The notes under the pieces: generated by a model
What the model was told of the DNA's origin: nothing
Seen by the model: only the letters and a program-made list of their open reading frames with translations
Databases searched by the model: none
Shown here: positions 30,582 through 40,386 of the stretch, piece by piece
How the letters are laid out: the number at the start of each line of letters is the position of its first letter
Numbering within the stretch: position 1 is the first letter of the stretch
Source of the DNA: Planococcus sp. CP5-4_YE
Lineage (GTDB): Bacteria > Bacillota > Bacilli > Bacillales_A > Planococcaceae
Length of the DNA: 64,000 nucleotides
Direction: 5' to 3'
NCBI RefSeq assembly: GCF_019042655.1
Contig: NZ_JAHPZO010000001.1
Span: 398,550-462,549 of the forward strand
Program-made: the position numbers and the translations under genes

Positions 30582-30600
30582 ATAACTATTGTTTATGCTC

Positions 30601-31364
30601 TTAAGCATTTTGGTGCTTATTTTTTTTAAGGCCCGTAAATACACCAGTTAAGACGATACCTAGCAGGACAAGCCAGAAGGTGATTGTCCACGGCGTCGAG
30701 TGTGGAAAATCATGAGGCAAGACGCCAAGTTTGTCGTGGGATAAAGTCAAAACAACTAATTTGACCCCTACCCAGCCGACCACGACGAATGCCGCTGTTT
30801 CAAGCTGCGGATATTTTTCCAACAGCCGGACGAATTTATGTGCTGCAAAACGCATAATAATCACGCCGATCAACCCGCCAGCCAGCATGACGCCGAATTG
30901 GCCGCCATTGATGCCCCCGATATCGAAATCACCGAGATGCGGCAATGTCACCGCGAGCGCAACAGCCGCGAGCATTGAGTCGATGGCAAAAGCGATATCT
31001 GCCAGTTCCACCTTCAAGACAGTCAGCCAGAAACCCGATCCTTTTGTCGTCTCGGGTTCGATCGTATGTTCTTTGCCTTTGCGCTGGTCATAGATGTGCT
31101 TGACTGCGATAAATAGCAGATAAGCTGCGCCAAGTGCCTGGATTTGCCAAATGTTCACCAGGAACGTAATCATGAATAAAGCTGCGAAACGGAAGATGAA
31201 AGCACCTGCCAAACCATAGAACAAAGCTTTCTTCTGTTGGGTTGGGGCTTTGGCAAATGCTTGACCATGACAGCCATCACCACCGCATTGTCTGCAGCGA
31301 GCAAACCTTCCAGCCCAATGAGCACCAGCAGCACCCAGGCGTATTCTAATAAGATAGTATCCAT
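30601..31364 (-). pseudogene. ykoY: TerC/YkoY-family membrane protein, frameshifted
   Basis: ATG 31364 (after GGAGGGG) starts MDTILLEYAWVLLVLIGLEG and LLAADNAVVMAVMVKHLP, a normal TerC start. At 31249-31251 one base is missing: the frame CCA-AAG-CCC leads to a stop at 31170, while the -1 neighbour frame resumes as APTQQKKALFYGLAGAF and continues to 30601 through FAIDS and further helices. With one added base the product would be about 254 residues, the usual length. TerC proteins export Mn2+, metalating secreted enzymes. It is either a real recent inactivation or a sequence error. Confidence 0.85.
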
Positions 31365-31389
31365 AATTCCCCTCCAGTTTTTCCCCGAC

Positions 31390-31530
31390 AAAAAAGACCC
31401 ATGCCTAATAAAAGGCAAAGGTCTTGCTAAGCGTCGTGATATGCCGCTATCACAACCGATGGCCAGAAGCCACGTCTTGACGGCTGTGAAATAGGTTTCC
31501 CTATAGCTACTCCCCTTTGTCGAGAGTTTG
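31390..31530 (-). promoter_or_regulatory. yybP-ykoY manganese riboswitch
   Basis: The minus-strand leader of terC contains the family landmarks AAAGGGGAGTAGC near its start, the GTCAAGACGTGGC segment, and ACCTTTGCC near its end. The final part AAGACC...GGTCTTTTTT (31391-31425) is the terminator stem. In relatives Mn2+ binding prevents termination and turns on the exporter gene. It is about 135 nt long and ends 27 nt before the terC start. Confidence 0.93.
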
Positions 31531-31550
31531 TATTATTGCTCTGTAGAAGT

Positions 31551-31578
31551 ATTATAGCACTTGTGCCGTAAGTGTAAA
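31551..31578 (-). promoter_or_regulatory. Promoter of the riboswitch-terC transcript
   Basis: TTTACA, 16 nt, perfect TATAAT on the minus strand, placed to start transcription about 15 nt upstream of the aptamer. Confidence 0.78.
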
Positions 31579-31581
31579 CAT

Positions 31582-32661
31582 CTAGACAATTGTTACTTGG
31601 TATTTTGGGTCTCCCTTATGTTCATTGTAGAATGCAATCATCGCCGGAATCGTTTCCAGAAAATCTGCTGGCCGGATGCCGCTCCCTTCCAATAAAGATT
31701 GAGCGTTATGCGTATCGAATTGCGCTTGCCAATCCATATAATCCAAAGTCTCGGCTTCGACACCCAGATATTTACGGATTGCCGATGCCTTCATCGATAG
31801 TGCCGCAATTTTTTTCGGGATCCGTCCTTTCGGATACTTTCCGGTCAGTTCGTAGACCATTGTCCGGTATACTTCTTCTACAGGATGGGGATTGGGGTCG
31901 GTCAAATGCACGGTTGCAGACTCGGCTCTTTCAAGGCCGCTCAAATAAATGGAAGCTTCCAAGATGTAATCAACCGGTACGACATTGATAGTTGCGCGTG
32001 AGCGTCCGATATACGGAATGGCAGGCAACTGCCTCATCCGGTCGATCATATTCAAAAAGAAATAGGGCCCGTCGAATTTAGAGGTCTCACCACTTTTAGA
32101 ATGGCCTCTGACAATTCCGGGTCGGATGATGGTCGTCGGCACTTCCTTTTTCAATTGTTCAACGAGAAGTTCTGCTTCAAATTTTGTTTCTTCGTAATGG
32201 TTCTTGAATGTCTGTGGACGGATAAGTTCATCTTCGAGTAATAAGCCCTCTCTTCTGCCCGCCACATACGCCGTACTGAAATACATATAGCGCTCCAGCT
32301 GATCAAGTGTCTTGACTAGATCGTTAACGTTTTGTGTACCCAGGATGTTGACTTTTTTCGCGATATCTTCTGGCACCGCCAAATCATAGATGGCTGCCAA
32401 ATGCCAAAAGATAAGCTGCTGGTTTTCTAGCCAAGACCGGTCTTTCTGCGAAAGCGCCAACCCTTCTACCGTAATATCTCCCGGCAACAGCCGAATCCGC
32501 CCACAGCCTGTATTTTCCTCGATGTTGATTGCCTGCTTTTGCGCTTTCTCCATTTCACCGGGCAGTACGATTGCCGCCAATTCCCAGCCTTTTCGGGCAC
32601 ATGATTCCAATAAACGTGTTGCGATAAATCCGGGAAACCCGGTAAACACCATCGTCTTCAT
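31582..32661 (-). CDS. Extended SDR-family NAD(P)-dependent oxidoreductase
   Basis: A 359-residue protein. FTGFPGFIATRLL carries the Gly-rich cofactor motif, STAYVAGRREG and HYEETKFEAE (YxxxK) give the catalytic Ser/Tyr/Lys, and RPGIVRGHSKSGET is typical of the thioester-reductase/fatty-acyl reductase-like (NAD_binding_4) branch. The C-terminal third is helical. Substrate unknown; possibilities are a sterol, sugar or acyl intermediate. It overlaps the terC promoter region and may be cotranscribed with nothing else. Confidence 0.78.
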   Translation of the reverse strand: MKTMVFTGFPGFIATRLLESCARKGWELAAIVLPGEMEKAQKQAINIEENTGCGRIRLLPGDITVEGLALSQKDRSWLENQQLIFWHLAAIYDLAVPEDIAKKVNILGTQNVNDLVKTLDQLERYMYFSTAYVAGRREGLLLEDELIRPQTFKNHYEETKFEAELLVEQLKKEVPTTIIRPGIVRGHSKSGETSKFDGPYFFLNMIDRMRQLPAIPYIGRSRATINVVPVDYILEASIYLSGLERAESATVHLTDPNPHPVEEVYRTMVYELTGKYPKGRIPKKIAALSMKASAIRKYLGVEAETLDYMDWQAQFDTHNAQSLLEGSGIRPADFLETIPAMIAFYNEHKGDPKYQVTIV

Positions 32662-32721
32662 TCATTCACACCCCTTTTCTGTATTCTACTAAAAAATGGA
32701 TAGCTGTGTCCTTGAAATATA

Positions 32722-32755
32722 TAAAAAAATCCTGTGCAGAATCATCTGCACAGGA
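32722..32755 (-). terminator. Terminator of the RND pump gene
   Basis: TCCTGTGCAGA and TCTGCACAGGA, 11-bp perfect stem with a 4-nt loop, then TTTTTTTAT on the minus strand. Confidence 0.92.
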
Positions 32756-32759
32756 AGGG

Positions 32760-35700
32760 TCATTCCTCTGTTTTTGCTTGTTTTCTCTTCTTGCTGTTCA
32801 TGAAACGTGTTTTACGGTCAAATAAACTGTAGACTACTGGCACCACATATAAGGACAAGAAGGTCGAACTGATCAATCCGCCAATGACAGCAATTCCCAT
32901 CGGCTGGTTGATTTCCGTCCCTTCACCGATGCCAATGGCTAACGGCAAGAGGCCTAGAATCGTTGTCAGGGCCGTCATCAAGATCGGCCTTCTCCGGTCA
33001 TGGACCGCCGTTACAATCGCATCAAAGGAATCTAATCCATCCGCTTTGCGCTGATTGATGTAATCGACGAGCACGATTCCATTATTGACAACAATCCCGA
33101 CGAGCACCAGCACGCCGATGACAGCAGTAATACTGATCGGTGTTTGTGTCACAAATAGAGCGATCGAGACCCCGATGACCATCAATGGCACTGTGAACAT
33201 GATGACAAGCGGGTATTTGAACGATTCAAACTGCGCTGCCATGACGATGTAAACAAGCACAATGGCAAGCACGACCGCCAACAGCATATCGTCAATCGCA
33301 TCGTCGAACAGCTCTCGGTCACCGCCGAAAGAAACTTCCGTCTGTTCTGACAAATCAACATCCGCTATAGCTGTGTCGACAGCTGTCGACATATCGCCCA
33401 AAGTCTGGTCGGATGGATATTGCAATGTAAAGGATACACTTTCTGCCTGATCGACGCGGCTGATCGAAACAGGACCTTGTGCAACTTCGATGTCGGCCAG
33501 TTCCTGCAATTCAACAAATGCGCCGGATGGCGTGCGAAGCGTCAATTCACGCAAACTTTCTACGCTGTTGCGCTGTTCTTCATCATAGGAGACGAAAACG
33601 CTGAGCACTTCATCTTGTTCATCGATGACTTGTGTCGCGAGGACACCACGCGTGATGTTATTGACCGTTTGGGCGATTTGCACCGGCGCCAGGTTATTTT
33701 CAGTCGCCGCTTCACGGTCGATTGTCATCTGGATTTCATCGATGGTCTCTTGCCGATCGTTCGTCAATTCGATCACATTCGGCAAGCTCGACAATTCTTC
33801 ATCAATTGAAGCTACTGCTTCATCGAGACGTTGTTTATCAGTGTCCGTCACCGTAAAGCTTAATGTATTCGGTGTAGAGCCGGCTGCTGTTTGAAGATTA
33901 AAGCTGACAAGTGCATCGTCGCCGATTTTCTCCAGTACTTGCGGCTGTACATCATCCACAAATTCAAAGACTGACCGATCGCGTTCATCCAGCGGCAATA
34001 ATTTCACGTAAATTTCTGCCGTATTGGATTCCGCACTGCCTTGCGCCTGTCCTTGTTGAGTCGTACCGATTAAGCTGACGTACACATCAACATCCTCTTC
34101 AGCCTTCAATTCTTCTTCTATACTCTGGACCACTTCATTAGTCGCAGACGTCGAAGAACCATTTTCGAGTTCGACGGTAACGCTGACAAATCCTTCATCC
34201 GTTGCCGGCAAGAACTCAGTTCCCACTTGGGAAACGCCGTACGCGCCAATTCCGAGGAACACGAGTGCCGTTAAGAGCACTAGAATGCGGTGGCGCAGCG
34301 CCCACAAGACACTCTTTTCAAAGCGCTGGACGCCCTTGGAATCCGCCTTCACCGGCTTTTGTACGCCATCTTTCTGGCCGAGCATCCTTGAGGCCATCAT
34401 CGGTATGACGGTCAAGGCGACAGCGAGCGAGGCGATCAAGCTGAACGAAATCGTCAATGCGAATTCGAAGAAAATCTCTCCAATCAAACCCGAGATGAAA
34501 ATGACTGGTACGAATACGGCGATGGTCGTCAATGTCGAAGCGGTAATCGCACCGGCTACTTCACGAGAACCGTCGGATGCCGCCTTTTTCGGCTTCTTGC
34601 CCATCGCTAAATGCCGTTCAATGTTTTCGATAACGACAATGGCATTATCGACGAGCATCCCGATGCCAAGCGCCAAAGCACCGAGCGTCAAGATATTCAA
34701 AGCGAAATCGGCAAAGAACATCAACACAAAGGTCACAATCACCGAATATGGAATCGCCACTCCGATGATAATCGGGCTCTTGATCCCGCGAAGGAAAAAG
34801 AACAGGACCAGCATGGCGAATATGCCGCCGAGGATCAACGTCTGGCCAATATTATTGATGGCGAGTTTAACGTAATCCCCTTGGTCGAAGAGGATGTCAG
34901 CTTCTACTGCCGAAAAACGCTCTTCGGCAAGCAATTCATCCAGGCGCTCCTGGAATGCCGTCGAAACGTCTGCTGTATTGCCTCCAGACTCCTGCAGCAC
35001 CGACAGCAAAACGGCAGGCTCTTCATTGGCACGCGTTTCGCTATTGGTTTCCCGTTCTGTCACCGCCACTTCAGCTACGTCAGCCACTGTAACATTGTCT
35101 CCGGACATCGGATCAACCGTCACGATGAGGTTTTCAATGTCTTCTACACTTTCCAAAGTGCTGACGATGCGCGTCGTCAAATTGCGGCCGTCTTCTGTTT
35201 CAATCGGATCGCCCGGCAAGGAAATATTGTTCGCTTGGATCAGCTGGACAATATCCGCCTGCTGCAAACCACGCTCTTCCAGTTCTGCCGGATCCAGCTT
35301 GATTGAAATATCTTCAATCAACGAGCCCGAAACATTTACGCTCGCCACGCCATCCGTCTGGCGCAGCTGTGTTTCCAATTCCTCTGCAATGACCCGGACG
35401 TCCTGCTCTGCGTCAGTCGCCCGCAAGGATAATTGGATGATCGGGAATTGCGAAGGGTCGAACTTCAAAAAACGTGGGTTATTCGAGTCGTCTGGAATCG
35501 GTGTCTGATCGATTCGCTGGGTGACTTCCGCCTGGACATCATCGATATCCGTGTCCCATCCGAATTCCAGCAAGATAAAGTTCGTGCCTTCCTGGCTGTT
35601 CGACTGAATCGATTCGATTCCCGGCAATGTTGCCAAGCTCTCTTCCAGCGGTTTTGTCACTTTTTCGTTCACTTCCGTCGGGCTGGCCCCTGGATAGTTT

Positions 35701-35846
35701 GTGACCACTACGCCGATCGGCGGATTCAACTCGGGAATCAAGGTGACAGGTATACGGAGAAATGACACTGCCCCTAAAATGATGACCAACAGCATTGTGA
35801 CAATGGTCAATACTGGTCGTTTAATGGAAAAATCGCTTAGTTTCAT
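32760..35846 (-). CDS. swrC: RND-family efflux transporter (SwrC/AcrB-like)
   Basis: A 1028-residue proton-driven exporter with the two-fold RND plan: helix 1 (FSIKRPVLTIVTMLLVIILG), a large external loop (40-330), helices 2-6 with ALALGIGMLVDNAIVVIENIERHLA (motif of acidic residues in helix 4), a second loop (~540-830), and helices 8-12 ending at VVYSLFDRK. It resembles B. subtilis SwrC (YerP), which exports surfactin and other amphiphiles. No membrane-fusion or outer-membrane partner is encoded nearby, as expected in a Gram-positive. Confidence 0.87.
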   Translation of the reverse strand: MKLSDFSIKRPVLTIVTMLLVIILGAVSFLRIPVTLIPELNPPIGVVVTNYPGASPTEVNEKVTKPLEESLATLPGIESIQSNSQEGTNFILLEFGWDTDIDDVQAEVTQRIDQTPIPDDSNNPRFLKFDPSQFPIIQLSLRATDAEQDVRVIAEELETQLRQTDGVASVNVSGSLIEDISIKLDPAELEERGLQQADIVQLIQANNISLPGDPIETEDGRNLTTRIVSTLESVEDIENLIVTVDPMSGDNVTVADVAEVAVTERETNSETRANEEPAVLLSVLQESGGNTADVSTAFQERLDELLAEERFSAVEADILFDQGDYVKLAINNIGQTLILGGIFAMLVLFFFLRGIKSPIIIGVAIPYSVIVTFVLMFFADFALNILTLGALALGIGMLVDNAIVVIENIERHLAMGKKPKKAASDGSREVAGAITASTLTTIAVFVPVIFISGLIGEIFFEFALTISFSLIASLAVALTVIPMMASRMLGQKDGVQKPVKADSKGVQRFEKSVLWALRHRILVLLTALVFLGIGAYGVSQVGTEFLPATDEGFVSVTVELENGSSTSATNEVVQSIEEELKAEEDVDVYVSLIGTTQQGQAQGSAESNTAEIYVKLLPLDERDRSVFEFVDDVQPQVLEKIGDDALVSFNLQTAAGSTPNTLSFTVTDTDKQRLDEAVASIDEELSSLPNVIELTNDRQETIDEIQMTIDREAATENNLAPVQIAQTVNNITRGVLATQVIDEQDEVLSVFVSYDEEQRNSVESLRELTLRTPSGAFVELQELADIEVAQGPVSISRVDQAESVSFTLQYPSDQTLGDMSTAVDTAIADVDLSEQTEVSFGGDRELFDDAIDDMLLAVVLAIVLVYIVMAAQFESFKYPLVIMFTVPLMVIGVSIALFVTQTPISITAVIGVLVLVGIVVNNGIVLVDYINQRKADGLDSFDAIVTAVHDRRRPILMTALTTILGLLPLAIGIGEGTEINQPMGIAVIGGLISSTFLSLYVVPVVYSLFDRKTRFMNSKKRKQAKTEE

Positions 35847-35993
35847 CTGTTCAATCCCTCTCTATGCCTAGTCCCTTTATCATAAGAAAAAATGCCCTAT
35901 ACCGCAAACTTCAGAGCTCCAGTTCACAAGAACGCCATGTTTTCCAGTTCCATTAAAAGGAAGGTGGGTCACGGTAATATGTCCGCCAAATGT

Positions 35994-36027
35994 AAAAACA
36001 GCCTGCTGGTAAAAGTAGGCTGTTTTT
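35994..36027 (-). terminator. Terminator of prfC
   Basis: AAAAACAGCCT and AGGCTGTTTTT pair around a 12-nt loop, giving T5 on either strand; it ends prfC. Confidence 0.75.
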
Positions 36028-36037
36028 GATTCCATTT

Positions 36038-37606
36038 TTATAGCAGGCTGTAAAGGCGTATTTCTGGATTCTTATCTTGGAACCAGCGCGTGGCAAAATC
36101 ATTTTCGAATAAGAACACCAGATTGTCGTAACGGTCTTTGACCAGCATCGAGCGTCCGCTTGACATCGACTCTTTGACGTCTTCTTCGTTTTCGATCCAA
36201 CGTGCAATTTTATTGCCGACAGGCTCCATTCTTACATCGACATTGTACTCGTTTTTCATTCGATGCTCGAACACTTCAAACTGAAGCTGACCGACCGCAC
36301 CAAGAATAACTTCTTCTAAGTGTAACGTTTTATAATACTGAATAGCCCCTTCTTGCACGAGCTGCAAAATCCCTTTGTGGAAATGTTTCTGCTTCATGAC
36401 GTTTTTCGCCGTCACTTTCATGAACAATTCTGGGGTGAACTGAGGCAAAGCCTCGAATTCGAATTTCTTGCCGCTTGTGATGGTGTCGCCAATCTGGTAA
36501 TTCCCAACATCGTGCAGCCCGATAATATCACCAGCGACGGCTTCAGAGACCATTTCCCGGTCATCCGCCAAAAATTGTGTCGTCTGGGATAACTTAAACG
36601 ATTTACCAGTTCTGGATAGGGTAACGTTCATGCCGCGGTCGAATTTCCCTGAGACAATCCGGACAAAAGCGATGCGGTCGCGGTGTGCCGGGTTCATATT
36701 GGCTTGGATTTTAAAGACAAATCCTGAAAACGGCGTTTCAACCGGGTCAACGATGTCTTCTTGCTTCGTCAAGCGCGGCTGTGGCTGCGGTGCAAATTGC
36801 AGATATGTCTCGAGGAAGGTTTCCACACCAAAATTGGCAAGTGCGGAGCCGAAGAAGACCGGCGTTAATTCCCCTTTTTTCACGCGGTCGATGGAAAAGT
36901 CGTTTCCTGCTTCTTCCAGTAATTCGATATCTTCAAGCGCTTGTGTGTAATAGGAAGTTTTCGTCATTTCATGCTCACCGATGAGATGCCCATTCTCATC
37001 AAGATCCATGAAACGGTCGCCATCCGTGCGGAACGGTTCCACGCGTTTATTATAGCGGTCATAAATCCCCATGAATTCTTTCCCCATGCCGATCGGCCAG
37101 TTCATCGCGTAGGACTGGATGCCAAGCACTTCTTCCAACTCTTCCATCAACTCAAGCGGCTCTTTCCCCTGGCGATCCATTTTGTTGATGAATGTAAAAA
37201 TCGGGATGCCACGCATTTTACAGACTTTGAATAATTTTACGGTCTGTGCTTCGATCCCTTTAGCGACATCAATGATCATGACAGCACTATCGACTGCCAT
37301 CAGCGTCCGGTAAGTGTCTTCACTGAAATCCTGGTGTCCAGGAGTATCGAGGATGTTGACGCGGTGCCCTGAATAATCGAATTGCATGACAGATGAAGTA
37401 ACGGAAATGCCACGCTGCTTCTCGATTTCCATCCAGTCGGATGTGGCGAATTTCCCGGTCTTTTTCCCTTTGACTGTACCGGCATCGCGGATTGCGCCGC
37501 CGAACAGCAAAAGTTTTTCCGTTAACGTCGTTTTCCCGGCATCCGGGTGGGAGATGATGGCGAAGGTTCTTCTGCTTTCAATTGCTTGTTGTAATTGGTC
37601 TGACAT
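36038..37606 (-). CDS. prfC: Peptide chain release factor 3
   Basis: A 522-residue translational GTPase that recycles RF1/RF2 from the ribosome. SHPDAGKTT (19-27) is the P-loop, the switch II segment is [12 protein letters not shown] is the guanine motif, and the C-terminal domains III-V are complete. AAAGGAGCG precedes ATG. It lies downstream of murE with 146 nt between them, as in staphylococci. B. subtilis lacks this gene. Confidence 0.96.
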   Translation of the reverse strand: MSDQLQQAIESRRTFAIISHPDAGKTTLTEKLLLFGGAIRDAGTVKGKKTGKFATSDWMEIEKQRGISVTSSVMQFDYSGHRVNILDTPGHQDFSEDTYRTLMAVDSAVMIIDVAKGIEAQTVKLFKVCKMRGIPIFTFINKMDRQGKEPLELMEELEEVLGIQSYAMNWPIGMGKEFMGIYDRYNKRVEPFRTDGDRFMDLDENGHLIGEHEMTKTSYYTQALEDIELLEEAGNDFSIDRVKKGELTPVFFGSALANFGVETFLETYLQFAPQPQPRLTKQEDIVDPVETPFSGFVFKIQANMNPAHRDRIAFVRIVSGKFDRGMNVTLSRTGKSFKLSQTTQFLADDREMVSEAVAGDIIGLHDVGNYQIGDTITSGKKFEFEALPQFTPELFMKVTAKNVMKQKHFHKGILQLVQEGAIQYYKTLHLEEVILGAVGQLQFEVFEHRMKNEYNVDVRMEPVGNKIARWIENEEDVKESMSSGRSMLVKDRYDNLVFLFENDFATRWFQDKNPEIRLYSLL

Positions 37607-37714
37607 TATATACGCTCCTTTAATTTCCTCTCTCTATCTTAGAGAAGGGACGTGCAAAAAACAAGAACTATCGCCTAGAGTTGCGGAAAGCGGCATCGGT
37701 AAAAATACAAAAAT

Positions 37715-37748
37715 GAACGGAGAAAAATGCTTTAATTTTTCTCCGTTC
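37715..37748 (-). terminator. Terminator of murE
   Basis: GAACGGAGAAAAA and TTTTTCTCCGTTC form a 12-13 bp stem; ATTTTTGTATTTTT follows on the minus strand. Confidence 0.75.
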
Positions 37749-37752
37749 CATT

Positions 37753-39216
37753 TTACGATCCGAATTTTCGCTGGGCTTCGTTTTCTGCTATTTCCTTGTC
37801 GCTATGCGGATATTTCGTATTTTCGATGATTTGGTAATCTTCGTGCCCTTTACCAGCCAAAATGATGATATCGCCGGCTTGCGCTTGTTGCACTGCGTGG
37901 CGCACCGCTTGTTCACGGTCGCCGATGCACGCATAATGGTCATGCTGCATGCCCGCCGCTAAATCATTTAAAATGCTGTCATACGGTTCATAGCGCGGGT
38001 CGTCTGTCGTCAACACGACGTAATCTGCGACTGAAGCTTTTTCTGCCATGATTGGCCGCTTCGTCTTATCGCGGTTGCCTCCTGTGCCAACCAAGAAAAT
38101 AAGACGTCCGGTCTTGAAATCCTCAACAGCAGCAATGGCTTTTTCAATGGCGTCCGGTGTGTGTGCGTAATCGATGAAAACTGATACCGGGGCATCGATT
38201 TCCGCTTTTTGCATGCGGCCTTCGACAGGTGAAATGGCTTCAAGCACTGCAATCACCTGCTCGATTGGATAGTTTTCAGCAGACAATGCCGCAATGGCCG
38301 CCAGCGCATTGTAAACGTTAAAATGGCCAAGTAATTTCATCCTAACCGAAAATTCACCATGCGGGCATAATAATGTAAAGGACGTCCCTTTCGCTTCTAA
38401 CCGGATATCAGCGGCACGGAACATTGCTTCATTCTTCAAGCCATAAGTATAGACGGGAAAAGGTGTCATGGCTGCAAATTTCTCAAACCATTCATCGTCT
38501 GCATTCAGTACCGCCCGCTTGTTCTTCGTCAAATCCTGGCCAAGCTGAGAGAACAGCAGCCCTTTGGCATGGCCATATTCTTCCATCGTTCCGTGGAAAT
38601 CCAGATGGTCATGCGTTAAGTTCGTGAAAATCGCCGTATCGAATTCGACACCGGCCAAGCGGCCCAACACGAGCCCATGGGAGGAAACTTCCATCGTCAT
38701 GTGGGAACTGCCTGCCTCTAAAGCACGGCTGATCATTCGCTGGGTGGTCAGTGCATCGCTCGTCGTATTCGCGGACGGATGCAATTCCCCGTTTAGATTA
38801 AAGCCGATCGTGCCGGTCAAAGCCGATGTTTCCCCAAGTTCCATGAGCATTGCGTGCAGCATGCCGGCGACGCTGGTTTTGCCGTTCGTCCCCGTCACGC
38901 CGATCATATTCAACTTTTGGGAAGGGTGTCCGTAAAAACGCGCCGCTAGAATACCGAGCGCACGGCTCGTATCCGCTACCGTGACGACAGCTGCCCCTTT
39001 TAAAACCAGTGGTTTTTCCGCCAATATAACTGTTGCGCCCTGCTTGACTGCTTGCTCAGCAAAATCATGTCCATCGACTGTATAGCCTTCGATACAGACA
39101 AAAAGAGAGCCTGGGACAATCTCCCGGGAATCCATCGTCATATGCGAAATGGATTGCGGCAATTCTCCTTTTAGGGATGAAATGGGAATATTAAAAAATA
39201 GTTGCTTGCTGTCCAT
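37753..39216 (-). CDS. murE: UDP-MurNAc-tripeptide synthetase
   Basis: A 487-residue ligase that adds the third amino acid to UDP-MurNAc-Ala-Glu. GTGTNGKTS (ATP loop, about 108-115), HDHLDFHG, VDYAHTP-like FIDYAHTPDA and GTGGNRDKTKRP are diagnostic. The amino-acid-selecting motif is DDPR (405-408) where meso-diaminopimelate enzymes usually have DNPR. The gene stands outside any division cluster and beside prfC, the staphylococcal place for the L-lysine-adding enzyme, so lysine is the likelier substrate. Confidence 0.92.
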   Translation of the reverse strand: MDSKQLFFNIPISSLKGELPQSISHMTMDSREIVPGSLFVCIEGYTVDGHDFAEQAVKQGATVILAEKPLVLKGAAVVTVADTSRALGILAARFYGHPSQKLNMIGVTGTNGKTSVAGMLHAMLMELGETSALTGTIGFNLNGELHPSANTTSDALTTQRMISRALEAGSSHMTMEVSSHGLVLGRLAGVEFDTAIFTNLTHDHLDFHGTMEEYGHAKGLLFSQLGQDLTKNKRAVLNADDEWFEKFAAMTPFPVYTYGLKNEAMFRAADIRLEAKGTSFTLLCPHGEFSVRMKLLGHFNVYNALAAIAALSAENYPIEQVIAVLEAISPVEGRMQKAEIDAPVSVFIDYAHTPDAIEKAIAAVEDFKTGRLIFLVGTGGNRDKTKRPIMAEKASVADYVVLTTDDPRYEPYDSILNDLAAGMQHDHYACIGDREQAVRHAVQQAQAGDIIILAGKGHEDYQIIENTKYPHSDKEIAENEAQRKFGS

Positions 39217-39233
39217 CTGAAATCCTCCTAGTA

Positions 39234-40283
39234 TTATGACCCGAGCGGTGAGTAGATATACGCGTGAAGAAGCGCTGCCGTCGCTTTCAATGAATCGGTA
39301 TGCGTCCGTTCATACGCATGGGATGCTTCGATTCCAGGGCCGAACAAAGCGTGTTTCACATCTGCACCTGCCCCGATTGCTGCAGAAGCGTCGGATCCAT
39401 AATACGGGTAAATATCCACTTTATAATCGATGTCCTGATCTTTAGCCAATGCGATCAACTGGCGCGTCAGTCCATAATGGTAAGGGCCGCTTGAATCTTT
39501 TGCGCAAATGGAGACAGTGAATTCATCGGAAGCCTGTCCGTCTCCGATTGCCCCCATATCGACAGCAATGTATTCTTCGGTCTCTATTGGAATATTGGAA
39601 TTGCCGCCATAGCCAATTTCTTCATTATTGGAGATGTAGAAATGGGTCGTCTGAGGCAATACTTCGCCATTTGCCGCTTGCTTTGCCAATTCTAGCAAGA
39701 GTGCCGTACTCGCCTTATCATCCAGATGGCGCGATTTGATAAACCCGCTTTCCGTTTTGGTGAAGCGCGGATCGAATGAGACGAAATCGCCCACTTCGAT
39801 GCCTTGTTTGCGGACCTCTTCTGCGGAACCGCATTTGAGATCCAAGCGCACTTCCATGTTATCCGCGGAACGCTCCGCCGTTCCAGAATCGCGGTACACA
39901 TGGACTGTCGTCTGATGAAGCAGGATCGTGCCGGTGATGATTTCGCCGCTAGCTGTATGAATCAGGCAATTTTCGCCTTCAATGGCATTGAATTTGAATC
40001 CGCCGACAAGCGACAGTTTTAAGCGACCCGAAGGTTTGATTTCCTTCACCATTGCGCCAAGTGTATCGACATGTGCCGTTAGCAGGCGATGACGCTTGTC
40101 GTCTTGTCCTTTGATCGTGGCGATAACACCGCCTTTATTGCTCGTTATGTATGAAATAGTTGCCTGATCAAAAAAACTCGTGACGAAATCCATCACTTGC
40201 ATGGTGTATCCTGAAGGACTTGGAATTTTCACCAGTTTCTCCAACGTGCTGATCGTTTCTTGTTCTTTCCAGTTAAAAGCCAA
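39234..40283 (-). CDS. M42-family metallo-aminopeptidase
   Basis: A 349-residue dinuclear metal exopeptidase of the glutamyl aminopeptidase/tetrahedral peptidase group. Ligands and catalytic residues are seen in TAHVDTLGAM, RHLDDKAS, NNEEIGYGG (catalytic Glu-Glu), VDMGAIG and SHAYERTH. It degrades peptides in the cytosol. It ends 17 nt before murE and may be cotranscribed with it. Confidence 0.9.
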   Translation of the reverse strand: MAFNWKEQETISTLEKLVKIPSPSGYTMQVMDFVTSFFDQATISYITSNKGGVIATIKGQDDKRHRLLTAHVDTLGAMVKEIKPSGRLKLSLVGGFKFNAIEGENCLIHTASGEIITGTILLHQTTVHVYRDSGTAERSADNMEVRLDLKCGSAEEVRKQGIEVGDFVSFDPRFTKTESGFIKSRHLDDKASTALLLELAKQAANGEVLPQTTHFYISNNEEIGYGGNSNIPIETEEYIAVDMGAIGDGQASDEFTVSICAKDSSGPYHYGLTRQLIALAKDQDIDYKVDIYPYYGSDASAAIGAGADVKHALFGPGIEASHAYERTHTDSLKATAALLHAYIYSPLGS

Positions 40284-40386
40284 TTAAATCACTCCCTAAT
40301 TTTTTAATCATATCAAAAACTGCCATTTTCGCACAGTCCCGACTATAGTAAGATGAGTAAGACTCTTAGCATGATGAGGTGCAATT

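Noticed and set aside
30414..30600. Autoregulatory sigma-I promoter upstream of sigI
   Set aside because: A CCCCCC run (minus strand, 30486-30481) resembles the -35 element, but no CGAA-like -10 lies at proper distance.
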